Below, in pieces: positions 44,259-52,827 of a stretch of DNA of 64,000 nucleotides. This DNA is from Nitrososphaeria archaeon (GTDB lineage Archaea; Thermoproteota; Nitrososphaeria; JACIWG01). Location: assembly GCA_029776065.1 (NCBI GenBank), contig JARVJP010000011.1:402961-466960 (forward strand), written 5' to 3'. Position 1 is the first letter of the stretch; every line of letters begins with the position of its first letter. A program made the position numbers and the translations under genes. The notes below the pieces were generated by a model. The model was not told the DNA's origin, searched no databases, and saw nothing but the letters and a program-made list of their open reading frames with translations.

Positions 44259-44675
44259 TTACAAGGTTGTGTTAGTATTTTTGCTTTTTGTAGCCTCCTC
44301 TGTAAATCTTTTAATAATTATCTCTTGTAGTTTTTGAAAGTAAAGTCTGGTTGCGAAAGGCATCTCTTCTAAGTGGTCATCTATGGCTTTCATGAAGAAT
44401 GGTACTGCTCGTTTAGACATATCTACCTTAAACTTCATTGGGAATATTTGATCTTGCTGTACCTTTATACTCTCTCGCAACTCCTCAGTTGGGCATAGCG
44501 CTTTGGCTTCTGATTCAATAATACTGTACCAAGAGCCTAACACCTCAGGGTTTAACCCCTCCTTTGAGCTTTCTATTTCTTCTAAAATACGGGTTAAGTC
44601 GCCGAGGTTAAGTGGGTCGAATGACATATTTCCGCCCAAGTTAATTAGTCGCTCTAGTAAATAATCATTTATCAC
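44259..44675 (-). CDS. Unknown small helical protein
   Basis: 138 residues, or 122 if the ATG at 44627 (MSFDPLNLGDL) is used. Mostly charged helices, with one Cys; no membrane segment and no family that I recognise. The segment QIFPMKFKVDMSKRAVPFFMKAIDDH is the least ordinary part. It converges on the tup regulator with zero spacing (stop codons adjoin) and lies 39 bases downstream of the enolase-superfamily gene on the same strand, so the two may be co-transcribed. Confidence 0.55.
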   Translation of the reverse strand: MINDYLLERLINLGGNMSFDPLNLGDLTRILEEIESSKEGLNPEVLGSWYSIIESEAKALCPTEELRESIKVQQDQIFPMKFKVDMSKRAVPFFMKAIDDHLEEMPFATRLYFQKLQEIIIKRFTEEATKSKNTNTTL

Positions 44676-44714
44676 ATGCTATGTGTCTCTTTTGATTAGA
44701 TCATCTACCTCGGT

Positions 44715-45821
44715 CTATGAGATCGTTGCTTTCTCTATCGTCGCATTCGCTAACATTTGTTTTTTCGGCTCATAGGGTGTACCTGGTACCCTTGACACGT
44801 CTATTTTTCCTCGATCACAAAGCCTTATGTCTGGGTGACCTAGATCATCAATATAGAACTTATTCGAAGGAAATATGTCGGAGGGATATTTGAAGTTATC
44901 TAGAGTAGCAAGTTCGATCGAGATACCTTGGCCTATTGATGATTCAAGCATGCCACCTACCCAACATTTTATGCCTGCGTCACGGCAGATGTCGTGGACT
45001 TTTAAGGAATTGTATAATCCACCAATTCTGCCAACTTTGATGTTGATGTAACGACAGCTTCCAAGCTCGATCGCTTGTTCAGCTGCTTTTATGCATGTGA
45101 TGCTTTCATCTAGGCAGATCGGTGTCTCTATCTGTTTTTGTAATTTAGCATGGTCCAACAGGTCAGTATGATGGAGGGGTTGTTCGATCATTTCAAGCTC
45201 ATATCTATCCACTTTCTTAAAAAGGTCTAAGTCCTTAAGTGTGAAGCCAGCGTTACAGTCTATGTGAAATGGAAAGTTGGGGAAAGCGTCTCTTACCACA
45301 CTCAACATGTTAACGTCCCACCCTCTTTTGAACTTCAGCTTAACCCTTGGAAAACCTTCTTCTACTGCTCTCTCGATCTTCTTCAGTAGCATGTCTATGC
45401 TGTCTTGGACCCCAAAGTCATCCCCTACTTCGACCGCCCTAGTCGTTCCACCTAAAATTCTATGTAAAGGCTTCTTTTGAATTTTAGCGTTCAAAACCCA
45501 CCAAGCTGATTCAACTCCTGCTTTGGCAAAGGGGTTGCCTTTAATGTGTTGTAGTTGAAGAAGTAGCTCCTCTGCGTCTGCTATATCTTTTCTAACAATC
45601 TTCGGGACTAAAAAGTCCTTTATCAGCGTGAATACGCCTCCTGCCCATTCGGGTGAATAGCAAGGCGCGTTGAGAGGGGAGGTCTCTGACCAAGCGTATT
45701 CATCACCTGAAACCATCTTAACTAAAACAGAGTGTATTTCCGAGTCTTCACCGTAGGCTGTTCGCCATGGATAGATCAGCGGCATTGCCACATGGTAGAC
45801 TTCTATTTTATCTATCTTCAT
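44715..45821 (-). CDS. Enolase-superfamily enzyme, MenC / N-acylamino acid racemase-like
   Basis: 368 residues. The muconate-lactonizing subgroup pattern is complete: base lysine in RVKLKFKRGWD (K-x-K), metal ligands in HIDCNAG, MIEQPL and CLDES, and the second lysine in INIKVGRIGG. The N-terminal capping domain precedes residue 130. In bacteria such proteins are o-succinylbenzoate synthase, N-succinylamino acid racemase or both. No other menaquinone gene is visible here, so a racemase or epimerase role is at least as likely. A divergent promoter is shared with the SagB-like gene. Confidence 0.78.
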   Translation of the reverse strand: MKIDKIEVYHVAMPLIYPWRTAYGEDSEIHSVLVKMVSGDEYAWSETSPLNAPCYSPEWAGGVFTLIKDFLVPKIVRKDIADAEELLLQLQHIKGNPFAKAGVESAWWVLNAKIQKKPLHRILGGTTRAVEVGDDFGVQDSIDMLLKKIERAVEEGFPRVKLKFKRGWDVNMLSVVRDAFPNFPFHIDCNAGFTLKDLDLFKKVDRYELEMIEQPLHHTDLLDHAKLQKQIETPICLDESITCIKAAEQAIELGSCRYINIKVGRIGGLYNSLKVHDICRDAGIKCWVGGMLESSIGQGISIELATLDNFKYPSDIFPSNKFYIDDLGHPDIRLCDRGKIDVSRVPGTPYEPKKQMLANATIEKATIS

Positions 45822-45928
45822 TTAGTTCTAACCAACCCTTCTGGTAACTCCTTTTATAAAAACGAAGCTCATAAGTTTATGCTTCAATCTTAAATAGTTT
45901 ATATTTAGGTTTAAAGAACTTTTTAGAT

Positions 45929-46771
45929 ATGTCAAATCAGAAGCATGATGTCAAGAAAAGGAAGCTTCTAAAACTGATTGGAGGTTTAGTTATTGTTGGG
46001 GGAGCAATCGTTACTTGGCTTGGCTTAGAACGATCACTAATCAATAGGCAAAGCGATGTCACACAAAATGGGGCTACAGTTCCTGGGAAAAGACTTTTCC
46101 TCCCCTTACCTAGGTTCAAAAGCAATGTTAGGTTAGAAGAAGCCATTGCGTGGAGAAGGTCGATAAGAGAATATAAGGATGAGCCAATAACTATTGAAAA
46201 CCTCTCAATGTTGTTGTGGGCTGCGCAAGGACTTACTGAGTTCAAATACGGGTTCAGAACAGCTCCAAGTGCTGGAGGAACTTACCCAATAGAAATATAT
46301 GTTTCTGTTTCAGAGAACGGTGTCCTTGTGAATGAGGTTGAGTATTTGCCAAGTGGCTCGTACAAGTATTATTGCCTTGATCATAGTCTTAGGTTGATCA
46401 AGTCGGGGGATATTAGGGAAGACTTGGCTAAAGCATCTTTAAACCAAGAATGGGTTAGAAAGGCACCTTTATCTTTTGTGGTATTCGCCGACTATGGGAG
46501 GACTATGAAGGTGTATGGGCAAAGAGGTGAGCAATATGTTCACATGGAAGATGGTCATGTAGGGCAAAATATCTACTTGATGGCAACTGCCCTTAATTTG
46601 GGTGCTGTTGTTATTGGCGCGTTTCACGACGACCACGTCAAAAGCACTATGGGTGCGACAGGAAATGAACAGCCATTATATGTTATTCCAATAGGCGTCC
46701 CTAAAGAACTTTATCGGATAACTGAAGAAGACTTAGCTGAGCACTTTAAGAAGGCGAGATCATTTGAATAG
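45929..46771 (+). CDS. Membrane-anchored SagB/ThcOx-type nitroreductase-fold dehydrogenase
   Basis: 280 residues. After a positively charged tail, one membrane helix (LIGGLVIVGGAIVTWLGL) anchors an outside domain. From about residue 70 it is an FMN-dependent nitroreductase fold of the SagB/ThcOx type: EEAIAWRRSIREYKDEPITIENLSMLLWAAQGLT, RTAPSAGGTYPIEIYVSV and GHVGQNIYLMATALNLG. SagB enzymes oxidise azolines in peptide antibiotics, but stand-alone archaeal members have unknown substrates. It starts an apparent two-gene unit with a small membrane protein with conserved-looking histidines. Confidence 0.8.
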   Translation: MSNQKHDVKKRKLLKLIGGLVIVGGAIVTWLGLERSLINRQSDVTQNGATVPGKRLFLPLPRFKSNVRLEEAIAWRRSIREYKDEPITIENLSMLLWAAQGLTEFKYGFRTAPSAGGTYPIEIYVSVSENGVLVNEVEYLPSGSYKYYCLDHSLRLIKSGDIREDLAKASLNQEWVRKAPLSFVVFADYGRTMKVYGQRGEQYVHMEDGHVGQNIYLMATALNLGAVVIGAFHDDHVKSTMGATGNEQPLYVIPIGVPKELYRITEEDLAEHFKKARSFE

Positions 46772-46772
46772 A

Positions 46773-47111
46773 ATGAAGATTTACAGCTTGGTCGTTGAAT
46801 ACACATCGATTCCTCTCCTTGTAGGCCTCTATGTCTCCTTCCTCTCAGGAATGGGGCTAGTGGACACCGAATTCGTTAAATTCTTGACTTTTGGGTTACT
46901 GGACTACTTTCAAAGTTTATCCTTGCACACAAATCTCTGGCTACACTACGCCGTTGGTCTACTGATGATATTGCATTCGGTTTCAGGGTTAGGTCTTCTA
47001 ATAGATCGGAAGATAAAGAGCACAACCCTTAGGTTGGTTCTAGAGACTTCTATAATTGTGTTTGTCGGTGCTGTGCTAACAATACAGTTCACATTCTTGT
47101 TTATCTTCTGA
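46773..47111 (+). CDS. Small three-to-four-helix membrane protein, possible b-type cytochrome
   Basis: 112 residues. Helices around YTSIPLLVGLYVSFLSG, LWLHYAVGLLMILHSVSGLGLLI and LETSIIVFVGAVLTIQFTFL. The second holds two His 12 residues apart plus another in SLHTNLWLH, a spacing that could bind heme between helices, as in small cytochrome-b-like proteins. The ATG at 46773 starts one base after the SagB-like stop; TTG 46764 would overlap it. It might pass electrons to the outside nitroreductase. The heme idea is inference. Confidence 0.6.
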   Translation: MKIYSLVVEYTSIPLLVGLYVSFLSGMGLVDTEFVKFLTFGLLDYFQSLSLHTNLWLHYAVGLLMILHSVSGLGLLIDRKIKSTTLRLVLETSIIVFVGAVLTIQFTFLFIF

Positions 47112-47202
47112 TCTCTTCTTTTGGAGTTGTTCTGTAGGTTTGTGCGCCTCGGCTCTGTAACATTATAAATTTAAGTATGACAGCATGTGTATTTGATGAA
47201 TT

Positions 47203-48255
47203 TTATTGAGTCTTGGCTGAAGCCTTTATGCGAGCCTTCTGCTCCAATGTAAGTGATGTCCTTTCCAGTTCGGTGATAAATCTTCTAGTGAAGACCGCTA
47301 TCTTGCTCGAATCTTCGCTTGAAGTCTTCCTTTCAAGTTTTTGGCCTATGACCCTGCTTGCAAGGCTGTAGAATTCCATGGCCTGATCTTGGGAAGCTAA
47401 AGTCTTTCCAACTTGCGAGAACGCTTTTATGGTCTTGATAAAGTCGAAGCTTTTTCCTACAGCGCCAACCTTATCTCTTAGAGCAGCCACCAGGCTCTCA
47501 CAGGAAAGTCTTATGGATTCTTCCCATCTCCCACTGTCATGCGCCTCAAAGGACTCTACCAACTTGTTACATGCTTCCTTTAACTCTTCGACTTTAAATT
47601 TCATCTGGAATACGCAGTTTTCCCCTTTTTGTGATTCTGAAACCGATTCGCATAAAAGAGTTTTTCTTGGAGTTTGGTATATGTTATTAGCCCATCTAGT
47701 CCATTCCATGAATGCTTGTGTTGTCACACCCTTTAGGTATCCTTCAAAGAAGGGGCAATGTCGATGTACCTCGTGTTCGTATCCGATGGTAAGAAAGTTT
47801 TTACTGATCTTCACCTCTGCCATTTTTTTATTTTCGTCGAATAGGTTAACCTTTATATCGCCCCATCTAGCGGAGCTGTCGAAGATGGCCCAGACGACAA
47901 GTATGGTTTTGTAGTTTTTCGGAAGCCTATTTTTCTGCTTAAGTGTCTCGATCAGAATGTGGCCAAAGCTTATTCCTATTTCTTCCCCCCATCTTTGAAG
48001 AAGCTTTCCATATAGTTCAGGGCCTGCATGGTCCCTCGCACCGTCCAAGAGTGTCTGAACAGTTGTTGCCCTGAGAATTATACGTGATGGATCGATGACT
48101 GGGATGACGACTCTTGACTTCTCTAGGGATTTCTTGAGTGCTTCTTGAATCGATTTGTATGCTTGTTCGCTTATACGGTTCACATATTGAGCTTTACCTA
48201 CAATTTCATCAACGGTCTTTAAGGCCTCGGTTTCATCGAAGGATTGTATTGACAT
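47203..48255 (-). CDS. V4R-like domain protein with unknown C-terminal helical domain
   Basis: 350 residues. Residues of about 85-225 resemble the V4R (4-vinyl reductase) small-molecule-binding domain: HCPFFEGYLKGVTTQAF followed by LCESVSESQKGENCVFQMKF gives the Cys and Gly pattern of that fold. The C-terminal 120 residues are helical, start with ELKEACNKLVESFEAHDSGRWEESIR and look like a HEPN/TPR-like bundle. V4R domains bind hydrophobic ligands and can regulate transcription or pterin/bacteriochlorophyll pathways. The gene is divergent from pheA; no DNA-binding domain is obvious. Confidence 0.6.
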   Translation of the reverse strand: MSIQSFDETEALKTVDEIVGKAQYVNRISEQAYKSIQEALKKSLEKSRVVIPVIDPSRIILRATTVQTLLDGARDHAGPELYGKLLQRWGEEIGISFGHILIETLKQKNRLPKNYKTILVVWAIFDSSARWGDIKVNLFDENKKMAEVKISKNFLTIGYEHEVHRHCPFFEGYLKGVTTQAFMEWTRWANNIYQTPRKTLLCESVSESQKGENCVFQMKFKVEELKEACNKLVESFEAHDSGRWEESIRLSCESLVAALRDKVGAVGKSFDFIKTIKAFSQVGKTLASQDQAMEFYSLASRVIGQKLERKTSSEDSSKIAVFTRRFITELERTSLTLEQKARIKASAKTQ

Positions 48256-48326
48256 TATAGTCTAATATCTGTTAACCTCCACTAATCCTTTTAAGTCTTA
48301 TGGTAGGGATACAAGGGAGGGATTTG

Positions 48327-49169
48327 ATGACAGGAAGTAGGGTTAGGGTGGCTTTTCAGGGGGAAGTAGGCGCCTACAGTGAAGAAGCTTCATTGACCTT
48401 TTTTGGTCAGGACATAGACACTCTACCCTATAGGACTTTGACTGAAGTCTTCCACGCTGTAGAGAATGAAGAAGCTGAATATGGGCTGGTGCCTATAGAG
48501 AACTCTATTGAGGGGAGTGTTTTTCAAACCTATGATCTGTTTCTGGAGTCAAAGCTTATGATTTGGGGAGAAACCGTGTTTAAGGTAACGCATTGTTTAA
48601 TTTCAAAGGAAAAAGATATTAGCTCGGTGAAGGAAGTCTATTCTCACCCTCAGGCTTTGGGGCAGTGTAGGAAGTTCTTGGAGCGTTTGGGCTGTACCCT
48701 GATAGCCTCTTATGATACTGCTGGGAGTGTGAAGATCCTTAAAGAGAAGAATCTTCCGAATGCAGCGGCGATAGCGAGTGAAAGGGCTGCAAAGGTCTAC
48801 GGAATGAACATTCTAGCACGTAATATTGAATCTGATCCCTATAACTACACTCGGTTCCTCGCTATTGCTTTAAATGATAATGAAAGAACAGGAAATGATA
48901 AAACTTCAATAATCTTCTCAACCAAACATGTTCCCAGTGCGCTGTATAAAGCGCTTGAACCGTTTGCTAAGAGGAATATTAATCTGACTAAGATCGAATC
49001 TCGTCCTATAATAGGGAAACCTTGGGAATACAACTTCTACTTGGACTTTGAAGGACATAGGGTTGAAGAAAGGATGAAGGAAGCGTTGAAGGAACTGGAG
49101 GTGAATTCGACTTTCTTGAAGGTTTTAGGCTCTTATCCGAAGGCGAAGGAGCTTGTCGTACAAAGTTGA
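48327..49169 (+). CDS. pheA: Prephenate dehydratase with ACT domain
   Basis: 280 residues. Converts prephenate to phenylpyruvate for phenylalanine. Catalytic part: VAFQGEVGAYSEEAS, VPIENSIEGSVFQTYDL, VYSHPQALGQCRKFL and NYTRFLAI (the T-R-F catalytic motif). The C-terminal ACT domain has the phenylalanine-binding ESRP motif (KIESRPIIGKPW), so feedback inhibition is expected. The ATG at 48327 is chosen because the strong site GGGAGGG lies five bases before it; an in-frame ATG at 48300 lacks one. It begins a short + strand unit with tyrA, facing the shikimate operon. Confidence 0.94.
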   Translation: MTGSRVRVAFQGEVGAYSEEASLTFFGQDIDTLPYRTLTEVFHAVENEEAEYGLVPIENSIEGSVFQTYDLFLESKLMIWGETVFKVTHCLISKEKDISSVKEVYSHPQALGQCRKFLERLGCTLIASYDTAGSVKILKEKNLPNAAAIASERAAKVYGMNILARNIESDPYNYTRFLAIALNDNERTGNDKTSIIFSTKHVPSALYKALEPFAKRNINLTKIESRPIIGKPWEYNFYLDFEGHRVEERMKEALKELEVNSTFLKVLGSYPKAKELVVQS

Positions 49170-49188
49170 ACTCGATAGTTCCAAGAAC

Positions 49189-49341
49189 ATGGGAAGCAAT
49201 ATCATGGGATTAGAAGACTGGGTCGGTCTTCAGTCAGAAGAATCACTCGCTATCAGTAAAAAGTGTTTACATATTAACTGCGTTCTGCTAAACTGTTGCA
49301 TGAACGAAGACAAAGAATGCCCTGTTGCAGTGGTGATTTAA
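49189..49341 (+). CDS. Small cysteine-rich protein between pheA and tyrA
   Basis: A frame of 50 codons starting at ATG 49189, 19 bases after pheA and ending two bases before the tyrA ATG. The peptide carries five Cys in the last 25 residues in the order C-x4-C-x4-CC-x6-C (KKCLHINCVLLNCC, then DKECPV), which could bind zinc or an iron-sulfur cluster. The tight fit between two real genes favours a real gene. A second ATG at 49204 is possible. Function unknown; it may be translated only as a small subunit or regulator of the pair. Confidence 0.55.
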   Translation: MGSNIMGLEDWVGLQSEESLAISKKCLHINCVLLNCCMNEDKECPVAVVI

Positions 49342-49343
49342 CA

Positions 49344-50177
49344 ATGAATTTCAAGAGGGTTGCGATAATTGGCGGCGCTGGAAGGATGGGTCGATGGTTC
49401 TCCAAATTCTTCGTTAAAGAAGGTTTTGAGGTAATCATCTCAGGTAGGATGAAGAGCAAACTGGTCCAGCTCAAGAGAGAACTGCCCTCGATCAACGTGG
49501 CTGAGGACAATGTTGAGGCTGTTAAATGTGCTGACTTGATAGTGATCTCCGTTCCTCCTCTGGACTTTAAAGCGGTTGTTGAACAGATCGGCCCACATCT
49601 TAAAGCTGGGCAGGTGGTTATTGATTTGACATCGATAAAGGAAGTCCCAGTCCAGCTTATGCATAAATACATCAGAAACTGTGTTACACTTGGGGCTCAC
49701 CCCATGTTCGGTCCGTCTGCTACAGATTATCATCAGAACTTTATATTAACGCCTACTTCAGAAGAAGAACAGAAGTTAGCAGAGGATATAAAGCGGTGGC
49801 TTGAGATAAAAGGATTTAAGGTGCGTATGATGTCTCCAATAGAACACGATAAGTTGATGGGCACAATATTGGGGTTATCGCATTTTATAGGTCTTGTTGC
49901 CCTAGATACTTGGATCGATATTGGATTGGAAGAGCTGAGGAAGATCGGTGGAACTAGCTTTAATCTGCTCTTTACCTTAGCTGACAACGTTGTGCACTCT
50001 GATCCAAACCTTTATGCGGAGATCCAGATGGGCTTAGTTAGCACTGAGGACGCTGAATTAAAGTTTAAAATGAATGTTAAAAAGTGGTTGGGAATTTTGA
50101 GAAAGAAGGATAGACAAAGGTTTATAGAAGAAATGGTAAGGCTGAGGAAGGCTTTCGACGGTCATAGCCTGAGATAG
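49344..50177 (+). CDS. tyrA: Prephenate dehydrogenase
   Basis: 277 residues. NAD(P)-dependent oxidation of prephenate to hydroxyphenylpyruvate for tyrosine. The Rossmann start is VAIIGGAGRMGRWFSKFF, then SGRMKSKL, SVPPLDFKAVVEQIG and TLGAHPMFGPS with the catalytic His; LGLSHFIGLVAL is also typical. It has no fused chorismate mutase or ACT domain; mutase is supplied by the separate gene at 50.2 kb. The ATG at 49344 starts family sequence; an in-frame ATG at 49296 lies inside the small Cys-rich frame and is rejected. Confidence 0.93.
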   Translation: MNFKRVAIIGGAGRMGRWFSKFFVKEGFEVIISGRMKSKLVQLKRELPSINVAEDNVEAVKCADLIVISVPPLDFKAVVEQIGPHLKAGQVVIDLTSIKEVPVQLMHKYIRNCVTLGAHPMFGPSATDYHQNFILTPTSEEEQKLAEDIKRWLEIKGFKVRMMSPIEHDKLMGTILGLSHFIGLVALDTWIDIGLEELRKIGGTSFNLLFTLADNVVHSDPNLYAEIQMGLVSTEDAELKFKMNVKKWLGILRKKDRQRFIEEMVRLRKAFDGHSLR

Positions 50178-50199
50178 GTTCCATCCTTTGTGTTAATTT

Positions 50200-50478
50200 T
50201 TAGAACTCTTTCCCTTGCGCGCTTCTACACATCTTGACTATTCCCTTGAAGATCGATTCGCTTTCCTCGGGATCTATGTTTAACTGCTCGGCGCGTTCTC
50301 TTATTCTCTTGTAGACTTCTGTTTCTCTGTTCGAATCAAGGATTGGCTTGTTATATTTTCTTTTTATTATCCCAACTTCTATTGAGACTTTGATTCTCTC
50401 CGATAGGAGTCTAATTATTTGTTCGTCTATTCTGTCTATCTCTTTTCTGAGTGCTTCGAGTTCATTCGCATATGTCAT
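50200..50478 (-). CDS. aroQ: Chorismate mutase, AroQ type
   Basis: 92 residues in one long-helix fold. Converts chorismate to prephenate, which TyrA and PheA then use. The active-site residues of AroQ mutases are visible: Arg in LEALRKEIDRIDEQIIRLLSERI, Lys in IGIIKRKYNKP and Arg/Glu in DSNRETEVYKRIRE. It is the last gene of the shikimate operon. The ATG at 50478 overlaps aroC by 17 bases; a longer GTG start at 50487 is less likely. Confidence 0.92.
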   Translation of the reverse strand: MTYANELEALRKEIDRIDEQIIRLLSERIKVSIEVGIIKRKYNKPILDSNRETEVYKRIRERAEQLNIDPEESESIFKGIVKMCRSAQGKEF

Positions 50479-51577
50479 GGTCAACACCCCTCAAGGTTCG
50501 AGGTATGATGCCTGCTCTCATGGCGTGATCTACAAGGACTATCGCCATCATGCTCTCAACTATGGGTAAGGCTCTTGGTACAATACATGAATCATATCTT
50601 CCTTCAATTTGTAAGCTTGTCGGCTCCATTTTTACAATGTCGATAGTCTTCTGAGTCATTGAAATTGATGGCGTAGGCTTGATAGCTACTCGGCAGACGA
50701 TAGGCATACCATTGCTAATGCCTCCTAAGATTCCACCAGAATTATTAGTTTCTGTGAGCACTCTTACTCCCTTAAGTGTGTATGCGTCGTTGTTTTCTGA
50801 ACCTTTCATCTGTGCGCATCTGAATCCGGATCCGAACTCAACGCCTTTCACTGCCGGTATCGCGAATAATGCTTTGGCTAAGTCCCCGTCTAATGTATCA
50901 AATATTGGTTCTCCAAGACCGGCTGGCACGTTTAAGGCGATGCCTTCAACTATTCCTCCTACACTGTCTCCCTCGTTTCTGGACTTGTCGATCGCCTTCA
51001 ACATTTTGGTTGCTGCTTCGAGGTCACCGCATCCAACAGGGTTCTCTCCAATATTTTTCTTGACTTCTGTTATACTCTTGGGCCTAGCCTTGACGCCTGC
51101 GATTTCAATTGTATGCGCTAATATCTCAATATTTAATAGTGTTAATAGTCTTTTTGCGAGTGCACCTGCCATCACAAAGCCTGCGGTGACCCTGCCTGAG
51201 AACCTTCCTCCACCTCTGTAATCGTTATAGCCACCGTATTTAATGTATGACGCGAAATCGGCATGACCGGGTCTTGGCTTTGTCTTCATTTTCTCATATG
51301 GTGTAGAGTCCACGTCCTTGTTTAACATCATCATACATATTGGAGCGCCTGTTGTGACCCCCTTAAACACTCCAGAAACAATCTCTACTTTATCTTCTTC
51401 TTTTCTTTGAGTGAAAAAGTAGCTTTGACCTTTTCTCCTATCTAACTCTTTTTGGATTACATCCTCTGATAATCTAAGACCTGCTGGGCAGCCATCTATA
51501 ATAGTTCCTATGCACCTACCATGACTTTCCCCGAAGTTTGTGACTTTATACATTACACCTATTGTGTTGGCGCTCAT
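50462..51577 (-). CDS. aroC: Chorismate synthase
   Basis: 371 residues. Removes phosphate from EPSP to give chorismate, needing reduced FMN. Family signature: SHGRCIGTIIDGCPAGLRLSEDVIQKELDRRKGQS near the start (broken by normal variation), RPGHADFASYIKYGGYNDYRGGGRFSGRVTAGFVMAGALAK in the middle and NNSGGILGGISNGMPI with PTPSIS later. It overlaps aroA by four bases (ATGA-type) and the chorismate mutase gene by 17. It is part of the single minus-strand aromatic operon. Confidence 0.96.
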   Translation of the reverse strand: MSANTIGVMYKVTNFGESHGRCIGTIIDGCPAGLRLSEDVIQKELDRRKGQSYFFTQRKEEDKVEIVSGVFKGVTTGAPICMMMLNKDVDSTPYEKMKTKPRPGHADFASYIKYGGYNDYRGGGRFSGRVTAGFVMAGALAKRLLTLLNIEILAHTIEIAGVKARPKSITEVKKNIGENPVGCGDLEAATKMLKAIDKSRNEGDSVGGIVEGIALNVPAGLGEPIFDTLDGDLAKALFAIPAVKGVEFGSGFRCAQMKGSENNDAYTLKGVRVLTETNNSGGILGGISNGMPIVCRVAIKPTPSISMTQKTIDIVKMEPTSLQIEGRYDSCIVPRALPIVESMMAIVLVDHAMRAGIIPRTLRGVDHDICE

Positions 51578-52827
51578 TCAACCACCTGGACGTTTGCGTT
51601 TAAGCTACTTATCACATTCCAGAATTCAGGAAAAGACTTTGTAACACATTCTGCATTCTCTATAACAGTCTGTCCTTCTGCTACTAATCCTAGTATAGCG
51701 CAGGCCATAGCTATCCTATGATCATTATATGGATATATTCTTGAACCATGTGCTTTTGAACCAGATATTCTGATAGCATTAAGTTCTTTTTCTACCTTAA
51801 TGTTCATGCTCTTCAAACACGTTTCCATGGCTTCAAGCCTATTTGATTCTTTAGACTTTAGTCGCTCCACCCCCGTTATCAGGCTTGAGCCACCAGCCTG
51901 TGAACATAAGACGCAGGCTGCCGGAAATAGGTCTGGGCAGTTGGAAATGTCAAACTCTATCGGCTTAAGCGGTGATCTCTCAACGGTTATCGACTTTTCG
52001 TCTATCCGGATTCTTGCACCCATCTTTTTCATCAAGTTGATTAAAGCCTTATCCGCCTGCAAACTCCCTAAGTTTAGGCCTTCAGCGATAATTCTGCCTG
52101 TGAGTGCGGCTGCGGTAAGGACGTATGCTGCAGAGCTCCAGTCACCTTCAACCGTCAATGTGGTTGCTTTGTACTCTTGTGGAAAGACTTCAAACCTCCT
52201 GTTCTCTATGTTTTTGACTTCTACACCGAACTTGGATTGTACATCCAAGGTCAAAGAAATGTAAGGAAGAGACTGGATTTCTGTCTGCGAGCTAATCAAT
52301 ACTCCTCCTTCAATTAGAGGTGAGATCAACAGTAGTGCGGAGATGAACTGTGAACTAATGTCTCCTCTTATGTTCACTTGTCCACTTTTAGGCTTCCCTT
52401 TAACAGAAATCTTCAATCGCTCCCTATAACATTCTACCCCGAGCTGTCTTAGCGCTTCTAGAAGAGGTTCCATTGGACGCCTCATCAGGCCTTCGCTTCC
52501 AGTAAGTCTACATTCTTTCCCAACTAATGTGCAAACGGCTGTCATAAATCGCAAGGTTGTACCCGATGATCTACAGAATATCTCCTCCTTCGGTGCTGTG
52601 AATTTGCCTCCTTCTATAGTTAATTTGCCTTCTTCCAAAACTGTTTTGATCCCCAATCTCTCCAACGCCTCTATTGTAGCAAGAGTATCATCACATATCG
52701 ACGGGGCAATTATTCTACTTGTGCCTTTGGCAAGGCCTGCAATGACTAAAGCTCTATGCGTTATGCTCTTAGATGGTGGTGGTCTGAAGAATCCTTCTAT
52801 AGAGCTTCTCTTAACGATAGCCTTCAT
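51574..52827 (-). CDS. aroA: EPSP synthase (3-phosphoshikimate 1-carboxyvinyltransferase)
   Basis: 417 residues. Transfers the enolpyruvyl group of PEP to shikimate-3-phosphate. Seen: PPPSKSITHRALVIAGLAKG (substrate-binding Lys), FCRSSGTTLRFMTAV, LTGSEGLMRRPMEPLLEALRQLG, GDISSQFISALLL and YNDHRIAMACAILGL. The ATG at 52827 gives MKAIVKRSS and follows GGGTGA by five bases; a longer start at 52857 would add ten unrelated residues. It overlaps aroK by 17 and aroC by four bases. Confidence 0.96.
   Translation of the reverse strand: MKAIVKRSSIEGFFRPPPSKSITHRALVIAGLAKGTSRIIAPSICDDTLATIEALERLGIKTVLEEGKLTIEGGKFTAPKEEIFCRSSGTTLRFMTAVCTLVGKECRLTGSEGLMRRPMEPLLEALRQLGVECYRERLKISVKGKPKSGQVNIRGDISSQFISALLLISPLIEGGVLISSQTEIQSLPYISLTLDVQSKFGVEVKNIENRRFEVFPQEYKATTLTVEGDWSSAAYVLTAAALTGRIIAEGLNLGSLQADKALINLMKKMGARIRIDEKSITVERSPLKPIEFDISNCPDLFPAACVLCSQAGGSSLITGVERLKSKESNRLEAMETCLKSMNIKVEKELNAIRISGSKAHGSRIYPYNDHRIAMACAILGLVAEGQTVIENAECVTKSFPEFWNVISSLNANVQVVE

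Noticed and set aside
50679..51221. 180-codon plus-strand frame inside aroC
   Set aside because: Shadow of chorismate synthase; no motifs or ribosome site.
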